This document shows positions 21,085 through 31,866 of a stretch of 64,000 bases of DNA, one piece after another. Numbering within the stretch: position 1 is the stretch's first letter; each line of letters begins with the position of its first letter. Origin of the DNA: Agapetus fuscipes (Eukaryota > Arthropoda > Insecta > Trichoptera > Glossosomatidae); the NCBI GenBank assembly GCA_951799405.1, contig OX637342.1, positions 18,647,298-18,711,297 on the forward strand, read 5' to 3'. The notes under the pieces are model-generated. The model saw only the letters and a program-made list of their open reading frames with translations. It was not told where the DNA came from and searched no databases. The position numbers were made by a program, and so were the translations under genes.

Positions 21085-21195
21085 CTCGTTTTACATGCCG
21101 CATGTGGACCTACAATATAAAAACCCAATCTCAAATGAACATAAGCCCTGCAAATCTTTCCGACCTTTCGTGAAACAGGGATGACATTGGCAGGG
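21085..21195 (-). repeat. L3 module fragment, minus
   Basis: CATGCCGCATGTGGACCTAC, CAAATGAACATAAGCCCTG, TGAAACAGGGATGACATTGG, then it stops at GGCAGG. The break is at the edge of unmatched sequence. Confidence 0.7.
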
Positions 21196-21199
21196 TAAG

Positions 21200-21605
21200 T
21201 CCCTCTTTTGTTTTGTTTACACCCCCGGCCTTCTGAACTCTGAGGTCATTGTTTGGTTCTACATAATTTTCGTCGCTTTGATCCCCACGGGCTGGCCGAC
21301 CATAATTGTATCGGATTTCAAGAAATGCCTTTGCGCAATCGCTACTTTGTCAAAGTCAAATTTGAATATAAAAAACTTGGCTGGTTTCATTTCTGGCATT
21401 GTCATTGCGAGTGTTGGGAGCGTTAATTAATCATGTGTACAACAATACCTTCAGAACAATAAGTTACAATTTTTTTTGTGTACATTTTTATAAAATTCAA
21501 CGACCGTTTCTTTTACGTTCTAAATTTTTATTTAATGATTAAATGTGGAGTGATGTTTTTTTTATCTCTAAAGTAATAATATATTAATAAGACAATATTT
21601 AAAGT
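21200..21605. other. No recognisable feature
   Basis: Unmatched sequence between two L3 copies; no open frame of note. Confidence 0.45.
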
Positions 21606-21609
21606 GCCT

Positions 21610-21855
21610 TAAATCTAATCTACAAAGATATATATCATTTAAGATTTAAATTGAACGCATTTCTACAAGCAGACATGTATAAGTTTGTGCTCACATATGC
21701 CATGCAGGCCTACAATATAAAACCCAATCTCAAATGAACATAAGCCCTGCAATCTTGCCGACCTTCCCTGAAACAGGGGTGACATTGGCAAAGTGAAGCA
21801 TTTTTTATAGTATGGGTGGTCAGCCTCGTATCAACCTATAAGTCAAGGAATTGCC
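21610..21855 (-). repeat. L3 module, minus
   Basis: AATCTAATCTACAAAGATAT tail through CATGCAGGCCTACAATATAA to ACCTATAAGTCAAGGAATT. Full length. 21850-21955 beyond it repeats 13040-13150. Confidence 0.8.
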
Positions 21856-21999
21856 GTTTTATGATAAATCACTGCAAGGGCACTGTTCAACTGTAGCATC
21901 TCCAAAACAAACATGTCTTTAATCCCGACCTAAATGCCTTTGCACTCTCTACGGCTCTAAGAAGTACTATGCAAACTACAATTTTTATTTTTTTATTTT

Positions 22000-22286
22000 G
22001 ACCGGTCTTCGTCTTTTGGTGACGCTTTGGACTCGTAAATGTAAGGTATTGTGTTCGAATCCCGGCGGAGTACAAAAATATAGCATTACATTTTCAAATA
22101 TGCTGTTCGCTAGGTTGAGAAATTTATATACCTTTGCTAAAGACCGGTAACCGAAGCCTTACAGCAACTGTGTCTTGCTTGTGAATTGACGCTTTTAATA
22201 GCGACGATCAGGCTCTTTGGGTGCGATTCACGAAAAAAATTGCGCTGACCAAATAAATCATCCTATTTTATTATTATTATTATATA
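22000..22286 (+). mobile_element. SINE-A, full length
   Basis: GACCGGTCTTCG head, box B GTGTTCGAATCCCGGCGGAG, body to GACGATCAGGCTC, and tail ACCAAATAAATCATCCTATT followed by ATT repeats. Box A is degraded. Confidence 0.85.
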
Positions 22287-22299
22287 AAGGGCTTAAACC

Positions 22300-22685
22300 G
22301 ACCGTTGTGCAGACTTGTATCAGAGCCGTTGAGCTGAGCAGTTAAAAAGCCACTCTGTAATTGAACTAAATGCGAACTGAATATTGAAATAAGTTAACAA
22401 AAGTTTTTATTAAATCGAAACATTATTATCAGTTTATTTTATAAAAGTGACTACGTTTGATAACCATCTACTGTTCTAAGCTTAGTCAAACAAAACCCAT
22501 AATTAGGATGTTTCACACAGGATAATAATAATAGCTTTTCATAGTGATTAACGTTAACTGTTAGTTCACTGTCAATAAACAATGTGGTGTTGACTCTGGC
22601 CGGGTTGATGGCTGATTAACGATGATTAGCGGTGATTAATATCTACTGATACAATGACAACATGTGTGCCAAATCATGCCACGAC
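22300..22685. other. No recognisable feature
   Basis: No gene and no repeat match. TGATTAACGATGATTAGCGG is locally repetitive. Confidence 0.4.
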
Positions 22686-22689
22686 GAAA

Positions 22690-23310
22690 TGTCTATTGGC
22701 ATTATGCCCATCTACAAAATGTTCATCGACAAAATTAATTTTCAGCGACAAAATATCCACCGATAAGTGTCAACCGACAAAATTTCCACTGACGACAAAA
22801 TGTTCATCGACAAAATGTTCATCGACAAAATTTTCAGCGACGACAAAATGTTTATCGACAAAATGTCCACCGACAAAATTTCTACCGACAACAAAATGTT
22901 CATTGACAAAAAAATTAACGACAAAATGTCCACCGATAAGTGTCTACCGACAACATGTCCACCGACGACAAAATGTTCATCGACAAAATGTCCACTGACA
23001 AAATTTCCACCGATGACAAAATGTTCATCGACAAAATGTCCACTGACAAAATTTCCACCGATGACAAAATGTTCATCTACAAAATGTTCATCGACAAAAT
23101 TTTCAACGATAAAATATCCACCAATAAGTGTCTACCGACAAAATGTCCACCGACGACAAAATATTCATCAACAAAATGTCCACCGACGACAAAATATTCA
23201 TCAACAAAATGTCCACCGACAAAATTTCCTCCGACGTAAAAATGTTCATCGACAAAATGTCCACTGACAAAATGTACACCGACATAATGTCCACCGAAAA
23301 ATGTACAAAA
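22690..23310 (+). repeat. Minisatellite, 15/18-bp units
   Basis: Alternating 15-mers like CGACAAAATGTCCAC and 18-mers with an extra GAC (GACGACAAAATGTTCATC) fill the segment. All three plus frames and one minus frame stay open for long stretches, giving repetitive DKMSTD-type peptides, so these frames are not genes. A reversed piece follows at 23516-23606. Confidence 0.88.
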
Positions 23311-23329
23311 TCAATAATCATATAATATA

Positions 23330-23514
23330 TACTTAAATTGTACAGCATACGGCAAGAGTTGCAAGGTGTATGTCCTTTTGAGATTTGGTTTTTATGTTGT
23401 ATGTTCACATGCGGCATGTGCAAGCGCAAACTTGTACGTGTCTGCTTGTGAAAATGCATGTATTGTGAATCTCCAATGTAACATATCTTTGTAACTTAGA
23501 TTAGATTAGATAAA
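23330..23514 (+). repeat. L3 module, 5'-truncated
   Basis: Starts at GGCAAGAGTTGCAAGG and ends CTTAGATTAGATTAGAT. It lies between the two opposite-strand minisatellite blocks. Confidence 0.75.
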
Positions 23515-23515
23515 A

Positions 23516-23606
23516 AAATTGTCGGTGGACATTTTGTTGATGGACATCTTGTCAGGAAACATTTTGTAGGTGCACATTTTGTCGATGGATATTTTGTCGT
23601 GGTACC
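23516..23606 (-). repeat. Minisatellite, inverted copy
   Basis: TTGTCGGTGGACATTTTGTT and TGTCGATGGATATTTTGTCG are the reverse complement of the 22690-23310 unit. Confidence 0.8.
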
Positions 23607-23905
23607 TACTAGGAATTTCCTCTAAAGACCACACTACAAAAGACGAGGTTCTCCAAAGAATCGAAGGAGGAAGGCATCTGCTCAGGACCTTGTCCGAAAG
23701 GCGTGCAAGATGGATCGGTCATGTAATACGACAAGAAGGTCTCTTGCATGCCATAATGGAGGGGATGACTGAGGGGACCAACTCTAGGGGACGCCCACGC
23801 CAAGAATACCCGGAGGACCTGTTGGTGGACGTGCGCTGCTCATCATATGCAGACCTTAAAAGAGCCGCACGAGACAGGGAAGAATGGAGAAAAAGAATGA
23901 AATAA
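23606..23905 (+). pseudogene. LINE reverse transcriptase C-terminal fragment (third family)
   Basis: An open frame of about 95 residues ends at 23905. It reads TTKDEVLQRIEGGRHLL, SERRARWIGHVIRQEGLLH, RGRPRQEY and REEWRKRMK. The RW-GH-V-R ... GRPR arrangement is the post-RT tail of RTE-type LINE proteins. It differs in sequence from the families at 56125 and 8517. The fragment lacks the endonuclease and RT domains. The first ~12 codons of the annotated frame are minisatellite read-through. Confidence 0.72.
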
Positions 23906-24007
23906 ATTGGTGCAAGCCAATCCCAGGATTGAAACTAGAGAAGAAGACCGTGCCACGTATACAAATTATCCTTGGAGAGATTTGAATGACGCTTTCATCC
24001 GGGAGTG

Positions 24008-24237
24008 TATAGAAAAAGTCTGCGGCCGGCCTTACACCAACCACTTCAGTTAAAGTGGGGGTTTCCCAGCTTCCGATGAAGTCAGTACTCATCTCTTACA
24101 AAGGGTGAGTAATCCTTGTCTTTATTTTTATTTTTGGGTTTTAAATAAACACCGTAACGGGAAACTGTTTCTGACACCCTCGGTGGGATTTGAACCCGAG
24201 CTCTCGGCATGCATTCTACCGACTGAGCTATAAACCG
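24008..24237 (-). mobile_element. SINE-B
   Basis: Plus strand: GGCCGGCCTTACACCAACCA, GTTTCCCAGCTTCC, CACCCTCGGTGGGATTTGAA (box B region), GACTGAGCTATAAACCG. The 3' third is missing. Confidence 0.8.
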
Positions 24238-24289
24238 TACTAGTTTGTAAGTTTTTTTTTTTTTTGATACTTCAAGCCGCAAAATTCCG

Positions 24290-24720
24290 TAACTTGTATA
24301 AGCTTCGTTCTTCACAAGTTTCTCTCACCTGTGAGTCTTCAATTCAAGCAGTTCCTCTTACTGAACTCCATGTATTAAACTTGATAAAAGCTTTAACTAA
24401 AAATGCATGGAAACTCAAGCAGCGCCTTCATTGATCGTTTTAATTTTCATATAATTTAGATCAATATTATTTACTGGTGAGTGTTTGTAACTCGGAGAAC
24501 AGGTAAGTACGAGAAAGATTAGTGTTACCGAGAATGAGAAACTTTCAGATACTTCTTGTTTATTTCACACTTTTAAAATTGTGAGACACTTTTAAAACTG
24601 AAGACTTTTTAAAATGTTTAAAAACTTTGTGTTATGATTTACTCTTTATATTTTTTTTTCTTTGTCGGTGAGAATTCATAAGTTATAGGCTTAAATTGCC
24701 TTAATATTCTGACATCATTT
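24290..24720. other. No recognisable feature
   Basis: A+T-rich, no frame or repeat match. Confidence 0.45.
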
Positions 24721-24726
24721 GCACAA

Positions 24727-24795
24727 GCGCCCTTGGGGTGACTACATCACAAAACAGCGCTATAAAGAAATCATCAACTCATCATCATCATCATG
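24727..24795 (+). mobile_element. CR1-like LINE 3' tip
   Basis: AAGCGCCCTTGGGGTGACTA, GCGCTATAAAGAAATCATC, then CATCATCATC. Same terminus as 28803-28866 and, in reverse, 46624-46715. Confidence 0.6.
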
Positions 24796-24874
24796 TGACA
24801 TTGGCAAAGTGAACCAGCCGCATACCAATCTATAAGTCAAGGAACATACACAACAAATAGGAACATACACAACA

Positions 24875-24965
24875 AATACCCGTAAAATAAATAGTTCCCA
24901 AATCGCCACATGCGACGCCTTCGGGGATAATGCAGGCCAGAAGTAACACTGTACGTGTAGTTTAT
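24875..24965 (+). mobile_element. SINE-B 3' fragment
   Basis: CGCCACATGCGACGCCTTCG, AGGCCAGAAGTAACACTGTA, CGTGTAGTTTA. Confidence 0.65.
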
Positions 24966-25019
24966 TTTTGCAACTTAGATTATATAAGATAACATCATCT
25001 GTCTGGGTACATGTCTGCG

Positions 25020-25450
25020 CTGTTATCTTTTTCACCAGAAAACCGGATAGAGATTGAATAATTTATCCCCCGGCGTAAATTTTCCTGAAAAAGAAGAGCA
25101 ACTTTCAGCCCCACCCACCAACATCTCTGTTCCATGAAGCTTCAGTGTACCAGCAGAGGGTAGCTTAACTTTGTTTGGTATTCAAAAAGGTGACTCACTC
25201 ATTTTTCACTTTTTGTACACAATTTGTTTTCAGAAATATATTTTTATGTTACCTTTATCTTACCTGAAGATTGATAAAATCGAAAACGTGTATAATTATT
25301 ATTAATTGAAATTAATTGATTTTTGTGAAAAGAAACAGTGTATAATTAGAATTTTGTTTCTAAAAAATATATAAATCAATCCAAGTTTTGTCAGCGTGCC
25401 ACATAACTGAAAATTATGGACCTTATTTTGTTTCTTGGACCATCAATCGA
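25020..25450. other. No gene; one decayed hammerhead-like motif
   Basis: CTGAAGA at about 25264, a weak helix TGAT/ATC, then GAAAACGT at about 25281-25288. The rest is unmatched. Confidence 0.35.
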
Positions 25451-25451
25451 G

Positions 25452-25712
25452 TAAGTCTAATCTAATCTAAGTTGCAAAGAAATGTAGCATTGGGGGCTCA
25501 TATGAAATGCATTCTGACAAGCAGACACGTATAAGTTCACGCTTTCATATGTCGCATATGAACCTACAACATATAAACCTAAATCTCAATTGTACATACA
25601 CCCTGCAACCCTTGCCGGCCTTCCCTGAAACAGAGGGGAAGTTGACAAAGTGAAACATTTTCTACAGCATGCGTGGTCAGCCGCATACCAACCTATAAGT
25701 TAAGGATTGAAT
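25452..25712 (-). repeat. L3 module, minus
   Basis: CTAATCTAATCTAAGTTGC tail, CGGCCTTCCCTGAAACAGAG, GCGTGGTCAGCCGCATACCA, ending at AACCTATAAGTTAAGG. Confidence 0.8.
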
Positions 25713-25717
25713 TTACA

Positions 25718-25895
25718 ATAATAATATTAGGATGATTTATTTGGTGTGCGCTCTTTCTTTGTGAATCACACCTCAAGAGCCCTCTGCGAGCTTGTTCGTC
25801 ACTTTAGAAAACTACAATTCAGTTTGCTGAAAGGCTGGATTGACCTTTGGTGACCGGTCTTTGGTATAGGTATATGATTTATTCAACCTAATTTT
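25718..25895 (-). mobile_element. SINE-A, headless
   Basis: AATAATAATATTAGGATGAT, CCTCAAGAGCCCTCTGCGAG, GACCTTTGGTGACCGGTCTT. Confidence 0.8.
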
Positions 25896-25904
25896 TTAAC
25901 TAAC

Positions 25905-26120
25905 TTCCTTGACTAATAAGTTGGTATAAGGCTGACTACCCATACTGTAAAAAAATATTCACTTTACCAATATCAACCCCCGTTTCAGGGTAGGTCATTT
26001 TACATTGTAATTACACATGCAGCATTTGTAAGCGCGAACCTAAACGTTTCTATTTTTGGGCATGCATTTAATATGAATTTTAAATATTAATATATCTGTG
26101 CAACTAAGATGATATATTTT
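25905..26120 (+). repeat. L3 module, plus, diverged
   Basis: TTCCTTGACTAATAAGTTGG, CCCATACTGTAAAAAAATAT, GCAGCATTTGTAAGCGCG, GCAACTAAGATGATATATT. A segment around the CAGGGCTTATG block is deleted. Confidence 0.7.
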
Positions 26121-26134
26121 ATAACAAAGTATAT

Positions 26135-26545
26135 AAATATCAGTTTTTTAGGAATGAATCACAGTTAGGAATGAATGAACGGGTAAAAATAGAATGTAAT
26201 TTGAAAGTGGATGTGAAAGTTAAGGTACAAAAGAATGTGATGAGATGGTTTGGGCATGTGGAAAGAATGAATGATGATAGATTGACAAAGTATGTATACA
26301 AAGAAAGTGTGAAACGAAAAAGAGGGAAGGCAAGGGACGACCGAGAAAAGTATGGAGTGATCAGATTGAGGAGATTGTTAAGGAATGGGATATGCAAAGT
26401 GAGCGTAAAAGAAGAAATGCATGAAAAAGGTGATGGATATGAATGAAAAAGAGGTATGTAAGGATAGGAAAAAATGAAGGCAGCTCTGCAGAGGCTCTGG
26501 CCACCCCTAGCGGGATTGCGACAGAGTTACAGTTACAGTTACAGT
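26135..26545 (+). mobile_element. RTE-like LINE relic, ACAGTT-tailed
   Basis: MRWFGHVERMNDDRLTKYVY, KRGKARDDREK and then a shifted frame recalling KEWDMQSER.KKCMKKVMDM. The 3' UTR is GCTCTGGCCACCCCTAGCGG, then repeats of ACAGTT. It belongs with 17570-17700 and 49019-49260. A frameshift lies near codon 55 of the open frame. Confidence 0.75.
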
Positions 26546-26559
26546 ATTTTTAATGTTTA

Positions 26560-26955
26560 CTAGTCCTAGATCTTAAAAAAATTACAAACTAAAAATTAAA
26601 CTTTTATATCAAGGCTTAAATTAATATTCTTGTAAAATACTTTGTAAGATTGTTGAACATCAACTTTGCTCTCTCACACCGCCCGAAGTATCGCGAAATT
26701 TTTGCGACTTGAAAACTTTTTCTCTTCGCGAAATACTCGATGTCATTTTCTCCCGAAGGCAAAAATCTAACGAGTTATTATTGTTGTTTAATTAATTGTC
26801 ACTTTATCAGCGGCACTTAAAAGTTTACTGATTGAACCATCGTTTCTTTTTTAAGTTTGTGTGAAAAATAAGAGTGATATTGAAAAATAAATCAAAGTCA
26901 AGAAAAAGTGTTTTCTAAAGCTTAAATGAGTCATATACCCCAACCCCTTCTAAGG
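26560..26955. other. No recognisable feature
   Basis: A+T-rich; no frame or match. Confidence 0.45.
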
Positions 26956-26956
26956 T

Positions 26957-27390
26957 AATCTAATCTAAGTTTTTTTTTTAAGGAATCCTGTGCGGGAGGC
27001 TCCCCAATTCTTGAGAGTCTTGGGGATCTATGCCACCCTGGAAGGGTGCCGCAGAGGTGTTGCTTGAGTTCTTGGTTCTGTCGTGAGGCGCTGCAAGGAA
27101 GTGGTGATTGATGTTGGTTTTGAACAAAACCGGATTAGTGGCAAAGATATGTAACATTGGGGACTCACATTGTATGCATTCTGACAAACAGACACGCATA
27201 AGTTCACTCTTGCACATGCCGCATGCGAACCTACAAAATAAAAACCCAAACCACAAATGAACATGAACCCTGCTACTTTTTTCGAAGTTCCCTGAAACAA
27301 GGGTGGCATTGACAAAGTGAGCCATTTGTTTACTGTACCTTTACTTTTTTACAGTAAGGGAGATCAGACTCATATCAACCTATAACTCAA
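26957..27390 (-). repeat. L3 module, minus, split by a poly(A) LINE end
   Basis: The tail TAATCTAATCTAAGT is at 26954-26967. The module resumes at 27132 (GGCAAAGATATGTAACATTG) and ends ACCTATAACTCAAGG near 27392. Confidence 0.7.
26968..27131 (-). mobile_element. Poly(A)-tailed LINE 3' end
   Basis: A T-run, then AATCCTGTGCGGGAGGCTCC and GGTGCCGCAGAGGTGTTGCT. Same 3' end as 10762-10866 and 11446-11540 but longer on its 5' side. On minus it reads NTSAAPFQGGIDPQDSQELG-like, ending at a stop before the poly(A). It is inserted in an L3 module. Confidence 0.6.
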
Positions 27391-27394
27391 GGAA

Positions 27395-28650
27395 AAAATA
27401 TATTAAAACCAAAAAAGCGAAACGTTAGAAATTTGTAGGTCTTAAAATGGTAAAGACCTACTATTTGATCGAATATACAAAAAAAAGTGTTTTGGCATTA
27501 CAGTCCATCGTATACAAACATACACTTTGGCATGTTTATCTTCACTCTGATTTTTAGCGGCAAACGCCCAAAACCGCCGTCAAAAGGGAAACTCTCTTCA
27601 AATAAAAGTTTATTCAATCGAGAAAATGTATACTTTACAACCGCTAGAGTGGCAGGCGTGTGACGCGGGCATCGATGCATAGAACTGGATGGGCTAAGAA
27701 ATCAATCCTTTGAGAATTAGAAATACGCTACCGCACACAGCGTACAAGAATCCAAATTCAGTCTATCGGTAACATTCCAACTGTCAACAGGTGTGTTACC
27801 TAATATATATGCTTAACTGGGTATTTTCTAAACGTGCCAACAAAAGAGAGTAAATGTGTTATAGAACATGGAATAATATTTCATTTTAATCACTATTCTG
27901 TATGATAACGTTGATAAAATGAATATTTGTTTGTCGAAATATTTTGTTCGCGAAAGAGACAGCCATTTCTAGACGCTTCTTCAAGTATGTTACTTCAATG
28001 CTCGCGGTAATAGATACTCGTGAAAGTCATCCAGTACACAATGAGGTCGGAACATTTTTGAACTCAGAATTTATCAGATATTTTCATACTTTCAACAACA
28101 CTAGTAACAAATGCCGTTACCATAGTGATTTCATGGTTTTCCATGGTGATGTGTACATAGATTGAAGACGGAGTAGAGACACGTTGCTTACATAGAAAAT
28201 AACAAAAGCATTTCATATTTCGTGAGCGAGACAGCACTATTAACATGGTATGGTGTCAAAGACGTTGCATCATGTCGATTGGTACTAAATCACATTCATA
28301 GCCGCTCGATTGAGTTATTCTCCATGGCCCCTCCATTCAATATACCTCCATGGACGCGGGTCCCAAAATAGGTATCCGCAAAAAATGTAAATCGAAAAAA
28401 GTGCGATAAAGGAAGCTCATGGAGGGCTAACGACTGCCAACAGGAGACAAGCCTTGGGCTACAAATGATGATGCGAGGTATTTGTAAATTTCCTGTGCGG
28501 GGAGGCTGTGAAAATAGTTGCTTCTGGTGACAGTGTGTACTCCTAAAATAATGCTGGTGCGAATGTAAAACATGCGAGAGCTTTGTTTTTTGTTTGTTTA
28601 ACTTACCTAAAATGCAAAAAAACGCATAAAAGCATAAAAACCATAAAAAA
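27395..28650. other. Longest stretch without a matched repeat; no gene called
   Basis: Only frames of 60-73 codons on both strands, with no recognisable family, no obvious splice-supported exon and ordinary A+T-rich composition. Could be unique sequence or old transposon debris. Confidence 0.45.
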
Positions 28651-28654
28651 ATAT

Positions 28655-29025
28655 TATGTGAATATTAAGATGATTTATTTGGTGAGCGCTGTTTTTGTGT
28701 GAATCACACCTAATTTTCCCTCTGCTTGTTCGTCGAAAGCGTGTAGAATGCCCCAGTTTTCAAGCAAGACCCAGTTGCTGTAAGGTTGGATGGACCTTTT
28801 CTAAGCGCCCTTGGAGTGACAATCTTAACGAAACGGCGCTATGTTAAATTATCATCATCATCATCAACCTTTGGTGACTGGACTTTGGTAAAGGTTTATG
28901 AATTTTTTAACCCAGCGAAGAGCATTTATTTAAAATTATTAATGGTATTTTTTTGTGCCCAGCCGGGATTCCAACCCACAACCTTCCATTTTCGAGTCTG
29001 AAGCGTAACCACTAAACTACGTCCG
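28655..29025 (-). mobile_element. SINE-A with a tiny LINE insert
   Basis: Tail side 28655-28800 (TTAAGATGATTTATTTGGTG), then body and head 28867-29025 (CCCAGCGAAGAGCATTTATT, GGGATTCCAACCC for box B). The CR1-like tip at 28803-28866 splits GGACCTTTGGTG; ACCTTT is repeated on both sides. Confidence 0.82.
28803..28866 (+). mobile_element. 64-bp CR1-like 3' tip
   Basis: AAGCGCCCTTGGAGTGACAA, AACGGCGCTATG, then ATCATCATCATC. An extremely truncated LINE insertion with a ~6-bp duplication. Confidence 0.7.
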
Positions 29026-29137
29026 ATAGATATAGCTTAACTACTTGTATACGTTAGTGTTTAGTATTTAGTTTTTTATGTCAATGTATAGGTATATTGT
29101 TGTTTATTGATTTTAAAAATGTAATTTGTCATGTATG

Positions 29138-29398
29138 TTCCTTGACTTATAGGTTGTTATGCGGCTGACCACCCATACTGTAAAAAATTGGTTCACTTTG
29201 CCAATGTCACCCCTGTTTCAGGGAAGGACGGCAAGAGTTGCAAGGCTTATGTTCATTTGAGATTGGGTTTTTATATTGTAGGTCCACATGCGGCATGTGT
29301 TAGCGCGAAATTATACATATCTGCTTGTGGGAATGCTTTTAATATAAATCTTAAATTATATATCTTTGCAGCTTAGATTAGATTAGATTAGATTAGAT
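29138..29398 (+). repeat. L3 module, plus, full length
   Basis: TTCCTTGACTTATAGGTTGT through GGCAAGAGTTGCAAGGC and GGTCCACATGCGGCATGTG to GCTTAGATTAGATTAGATTA. Confidence 0.85.
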
Positions 29399-29401
29399 AC
29401 G

Positions 29402-30210
29402 TTATCTCCGAATGAGTTTTATGTGGCGCTTCGGTACCTATTTATTTTTACGGCTACCACTTCAGTTAAAGTGGTGGTTTCCCAGCTCCCGAGGGAGTTG
29501 GTTCCCATTTCTTGTGCAGGCTGAGTAAAGCATACAACTATTTCTTTTTGGGTGTGCAATGAACACCGAAACGGGAAGTCTTTTCTTACACCCTCGATGG
29601 TGATCGAACCCTTGGTCTGGGCATGGAATGCAAGCATTCTACCAACTGAGCTATCGACCCGTCTTTTTACGAGCTTGGTCGTTGCTACAAAGCACCAATT
29701 TTCAAGCAAGACCCAGTTGCTGTAGGACTGGATGTACCTTTCATGATCGGTCTTTAATAAAGGCATTTGAATTTTTCATCCCAGCGTAAAGCATATTAAT
29801 CTGTACCTTAGAGCATAAACAACGGTAGTCACATTTAGTAAAATGTGCAGGAGACGAGTTTTAGTGAAAATGTGCATTTTTATACAACCATCATAACTTC
29901 TAAACTAGACGAGATATTTTTGATCTGTAAAAACTGTTTACTTTCTTTTATCGATATTATTTATTTAATGTGAAGTAATGTTAACAACGTATGTGGAACT
30001 TCCGTGGTTTATGCTCGCACTTTTATGTGCATCCCATATTTATTACACTTGATATCTCAGTAACTATGAGTCCGAGGACTCCAATATTTTTATCACTTAT
30101 AGAACAGCTAATTATAATAATTTCTGCATCATTAACTCAAAAACGCAAAAAAGTGGACTTCCGTTGTTTATGCTCTAAGGTACAGATTTGAAAATATTTA
30201 TTGTATAAGT
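29402..30210 (-). mobile_element. SINE A-B dimer, split by a MITE
   Basis: SINE-B is at 29402-29662 (CACCCTCGATGGTGATCGAA; GAGCTATCGACC head), with the junction TTTACGAGCTTGGTCG. SINE-A body runs 29675-29803 and resumes at 30183 (CAGATTTGAAAATATTTATT). The MITE at 29806-30180 is inside A. Confidence 0.78.
29806..30180. mobile_element. Tc1/mariner-like MITE, TA-flanked
   Basis: Ends CCTTAGAGCATAAACAACGG and its inverse CCGTTGTTTATGCTCTAAGG, flanked by TA on each side. A further internal copy of the TIR-like block (ACTTCCGTGGTTTATGCTCG) lies at about 29994-30015. No transposase frame. The TA target is the basis for the superfamily call. Confidence 0.68.
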
Positions 30211-30490
30211 TAAAAACATCCATTTGTATTTCTATTTTTTGTGCTTTCTTGGCTCACGTTTATAATTCAAAATTCTTGCAACTTGCTAAAATAAATGCAA
30301 GGCAACCAACTAAATATTATTATCTCTGCTTATCTTGCATAAATATATTTGGTAGGGAAATGCATACTGTTGCTAAGCTGCTTTCCAAGAAACGTATTTT
30401 ACAGAATGATCCCATTGCAGTCGCTTCAAGCGCTTTCCGAGAATTTCACATTCGTTTCACATCACTGGTTCTCATCCTTTTTTTCATCAT
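30210..30490. other. No recognisable gene
   Basis: A 97-codon frame at 30201-30494 is Phe/Ile-rich, ends just before a SINE-B and matches nothing I know. Confidence 0.3.
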
Positions 30491-30496
30491 TTGAAC

Positions 30497-30830
30497 AGTC
30501 CGGTCAATAGTTTCATTGGTAGAGTGCTTGCATTCCATGCCGTGAACTCGGGTTCGAATCCCACCAAGGGTGTAAGAAACGATTTCCCGCTTTGGTGATT
30601 ATTTCAAACCCCAAAATAAAATACCGGCAATTTTTAGTCAGCCTTCACAAGAAATTAATACCACCTCCCACGGTAACTGGAAAACCCTCACTTCAACTGA
30701 AGTGGGTAGAGTATGGCTGGCTCTCTTACCTGTAAAAATAAATAGGTTCCTCTCGCCACATGCAAAATTCTTCTGGGATAAAGCGGCAAGAAATTACATT
30801 AAATGTGTAGCTCAGTTGCGTATGCGCTTA
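30497..30830 (+). mobile_element. SINE-B, full length
   Basis: AGTCCGGTCAATAG head with GGTAGAGTGCTTGCATTCCA, box B GGGTTCGAATCCCACC, CTCACTTCAACTGAAGTGGG, AATGTGTAGCTCAGTTGCG end. Confidence 0.85.
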
Positions 30831-31009
30831 ATACTTTTGTTTTGAACCAAAGAGCACGTTGATCCTGACGTTTCGTAGAAGTTTGATTCTTTAAGTTTGA
30901 CCAGTGTCCACTAAGGCCCGGTACTTTCAATGTCAACTATTGTGACTTTCAACTGATAAAAAAACACAAGATTGACATAAGTGTGTTCTTTTCATGCAGT
31001 AAAAAGTCT

Positions 31010-31205
31010 AATCTAATTTAAGTTGCAAAGACCAATTAACATTTAAAGTTCATATTAAATGCATGCCTGCAAACAGGCACATGTAAATTTTCGCTTGCAC
31101 ATGCTGCATGTGTGAATACATTTCAGAAACCAAACCTCAAATGAAACATTGGCAGAGTGAACCATTTTTTACAGCATGGGAAGTCAGCTTCATTCCTTAG
31201 ATTAA
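31010..31205 (-). repeat. L3 module, minus, internally deleted
   Basis: CTAATCTAATTTAAGTTGC tail, CAAACCTCAAATGAAACATT, then CAGAGTGAACCATTTTTTAC. The GCCGACCTTCCC block is missing. Confidence 0.7.
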
Positions 31206-31238
31206 AGATTATATTTCACTTGTAACGAACCTCTAGAT

Positions 31239-31852
31239 CATGGGTCGGCAACCTGCGGCCCGCAGGATATTCGCCGCAACGCATGTGCCGGACGATATCA
31301 TACACATGCACAATGAAGTGGAAAAAAATACAACAAATAATGTCGTAAAAATGGACAAAAAGCGTTTTATTTTTATAACTAAAATATTTTTATAGAACTA
31401 AAATATTTGTATACAAAAAAATTGACTAAAAAAATTCAACTAAAATATTTGTATACAAATACTTTAGGCAAAGACATGTGCTCCAAGCGGATCTTAGACT
31501 CGAAAGGTGGGCAAACTTATCCATAGGGGGAGTAGAATTTGTGGGTAGATTTCCCTATGTAGGTCGGTGTCGATTCGCGTGGAGTTCCCTAAATTGCGGG
31601 ATTCCCAAATTGAATTGGCGGGGATTCTACAATATGAGATTTATTATGGGGGGTAGAATCAATATTGAATTTCATTTGTAATTCGTACGTCAATTTATTA
31701 ATGTTCACGATACATGACGCAGCGGGGGGAGGGGGGGTAGTCAGCCTGTGCTGAAATGCTGACCGTTAGATCCGCCACTGACCAAGTGCGGCCCGCACTA
31801 AATCCCACGTATAATATTTGGCCCTTTTACAACAAAAGGTTGCCGACCCCTG
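31239..31852. mobile_element. Non-autonomous hAT-like transposon
   Basis: Ends CATGGGTCGGCAACCT and AGGTTGCCGACCCCTG, with an exact 8-bp duplication CTCTAGAT (31231-31238, 31853-31860). 614 bp, no transposase. Subterminal GCGGCCCGC and GCGGCCCGCAC blocks mirror each other. Confidence 0.9.
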
Positions 31853-31866
31853 CTCTAGATATTTTA

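Noticed and set aside
22654..23325. Open frames of up to 166 codons with Asp/Lys/Ser/Thr-rich repeats
   Set aside because: They follow a 15/18-bp DNA minisatellite that is open in several frames on both strands.
29370..29400. Telomere-like TTAGA/GATTA repeats at many sites
   Set aside because: The insect telomere unit is TTAGG. These are the variable tails of L3 modules.
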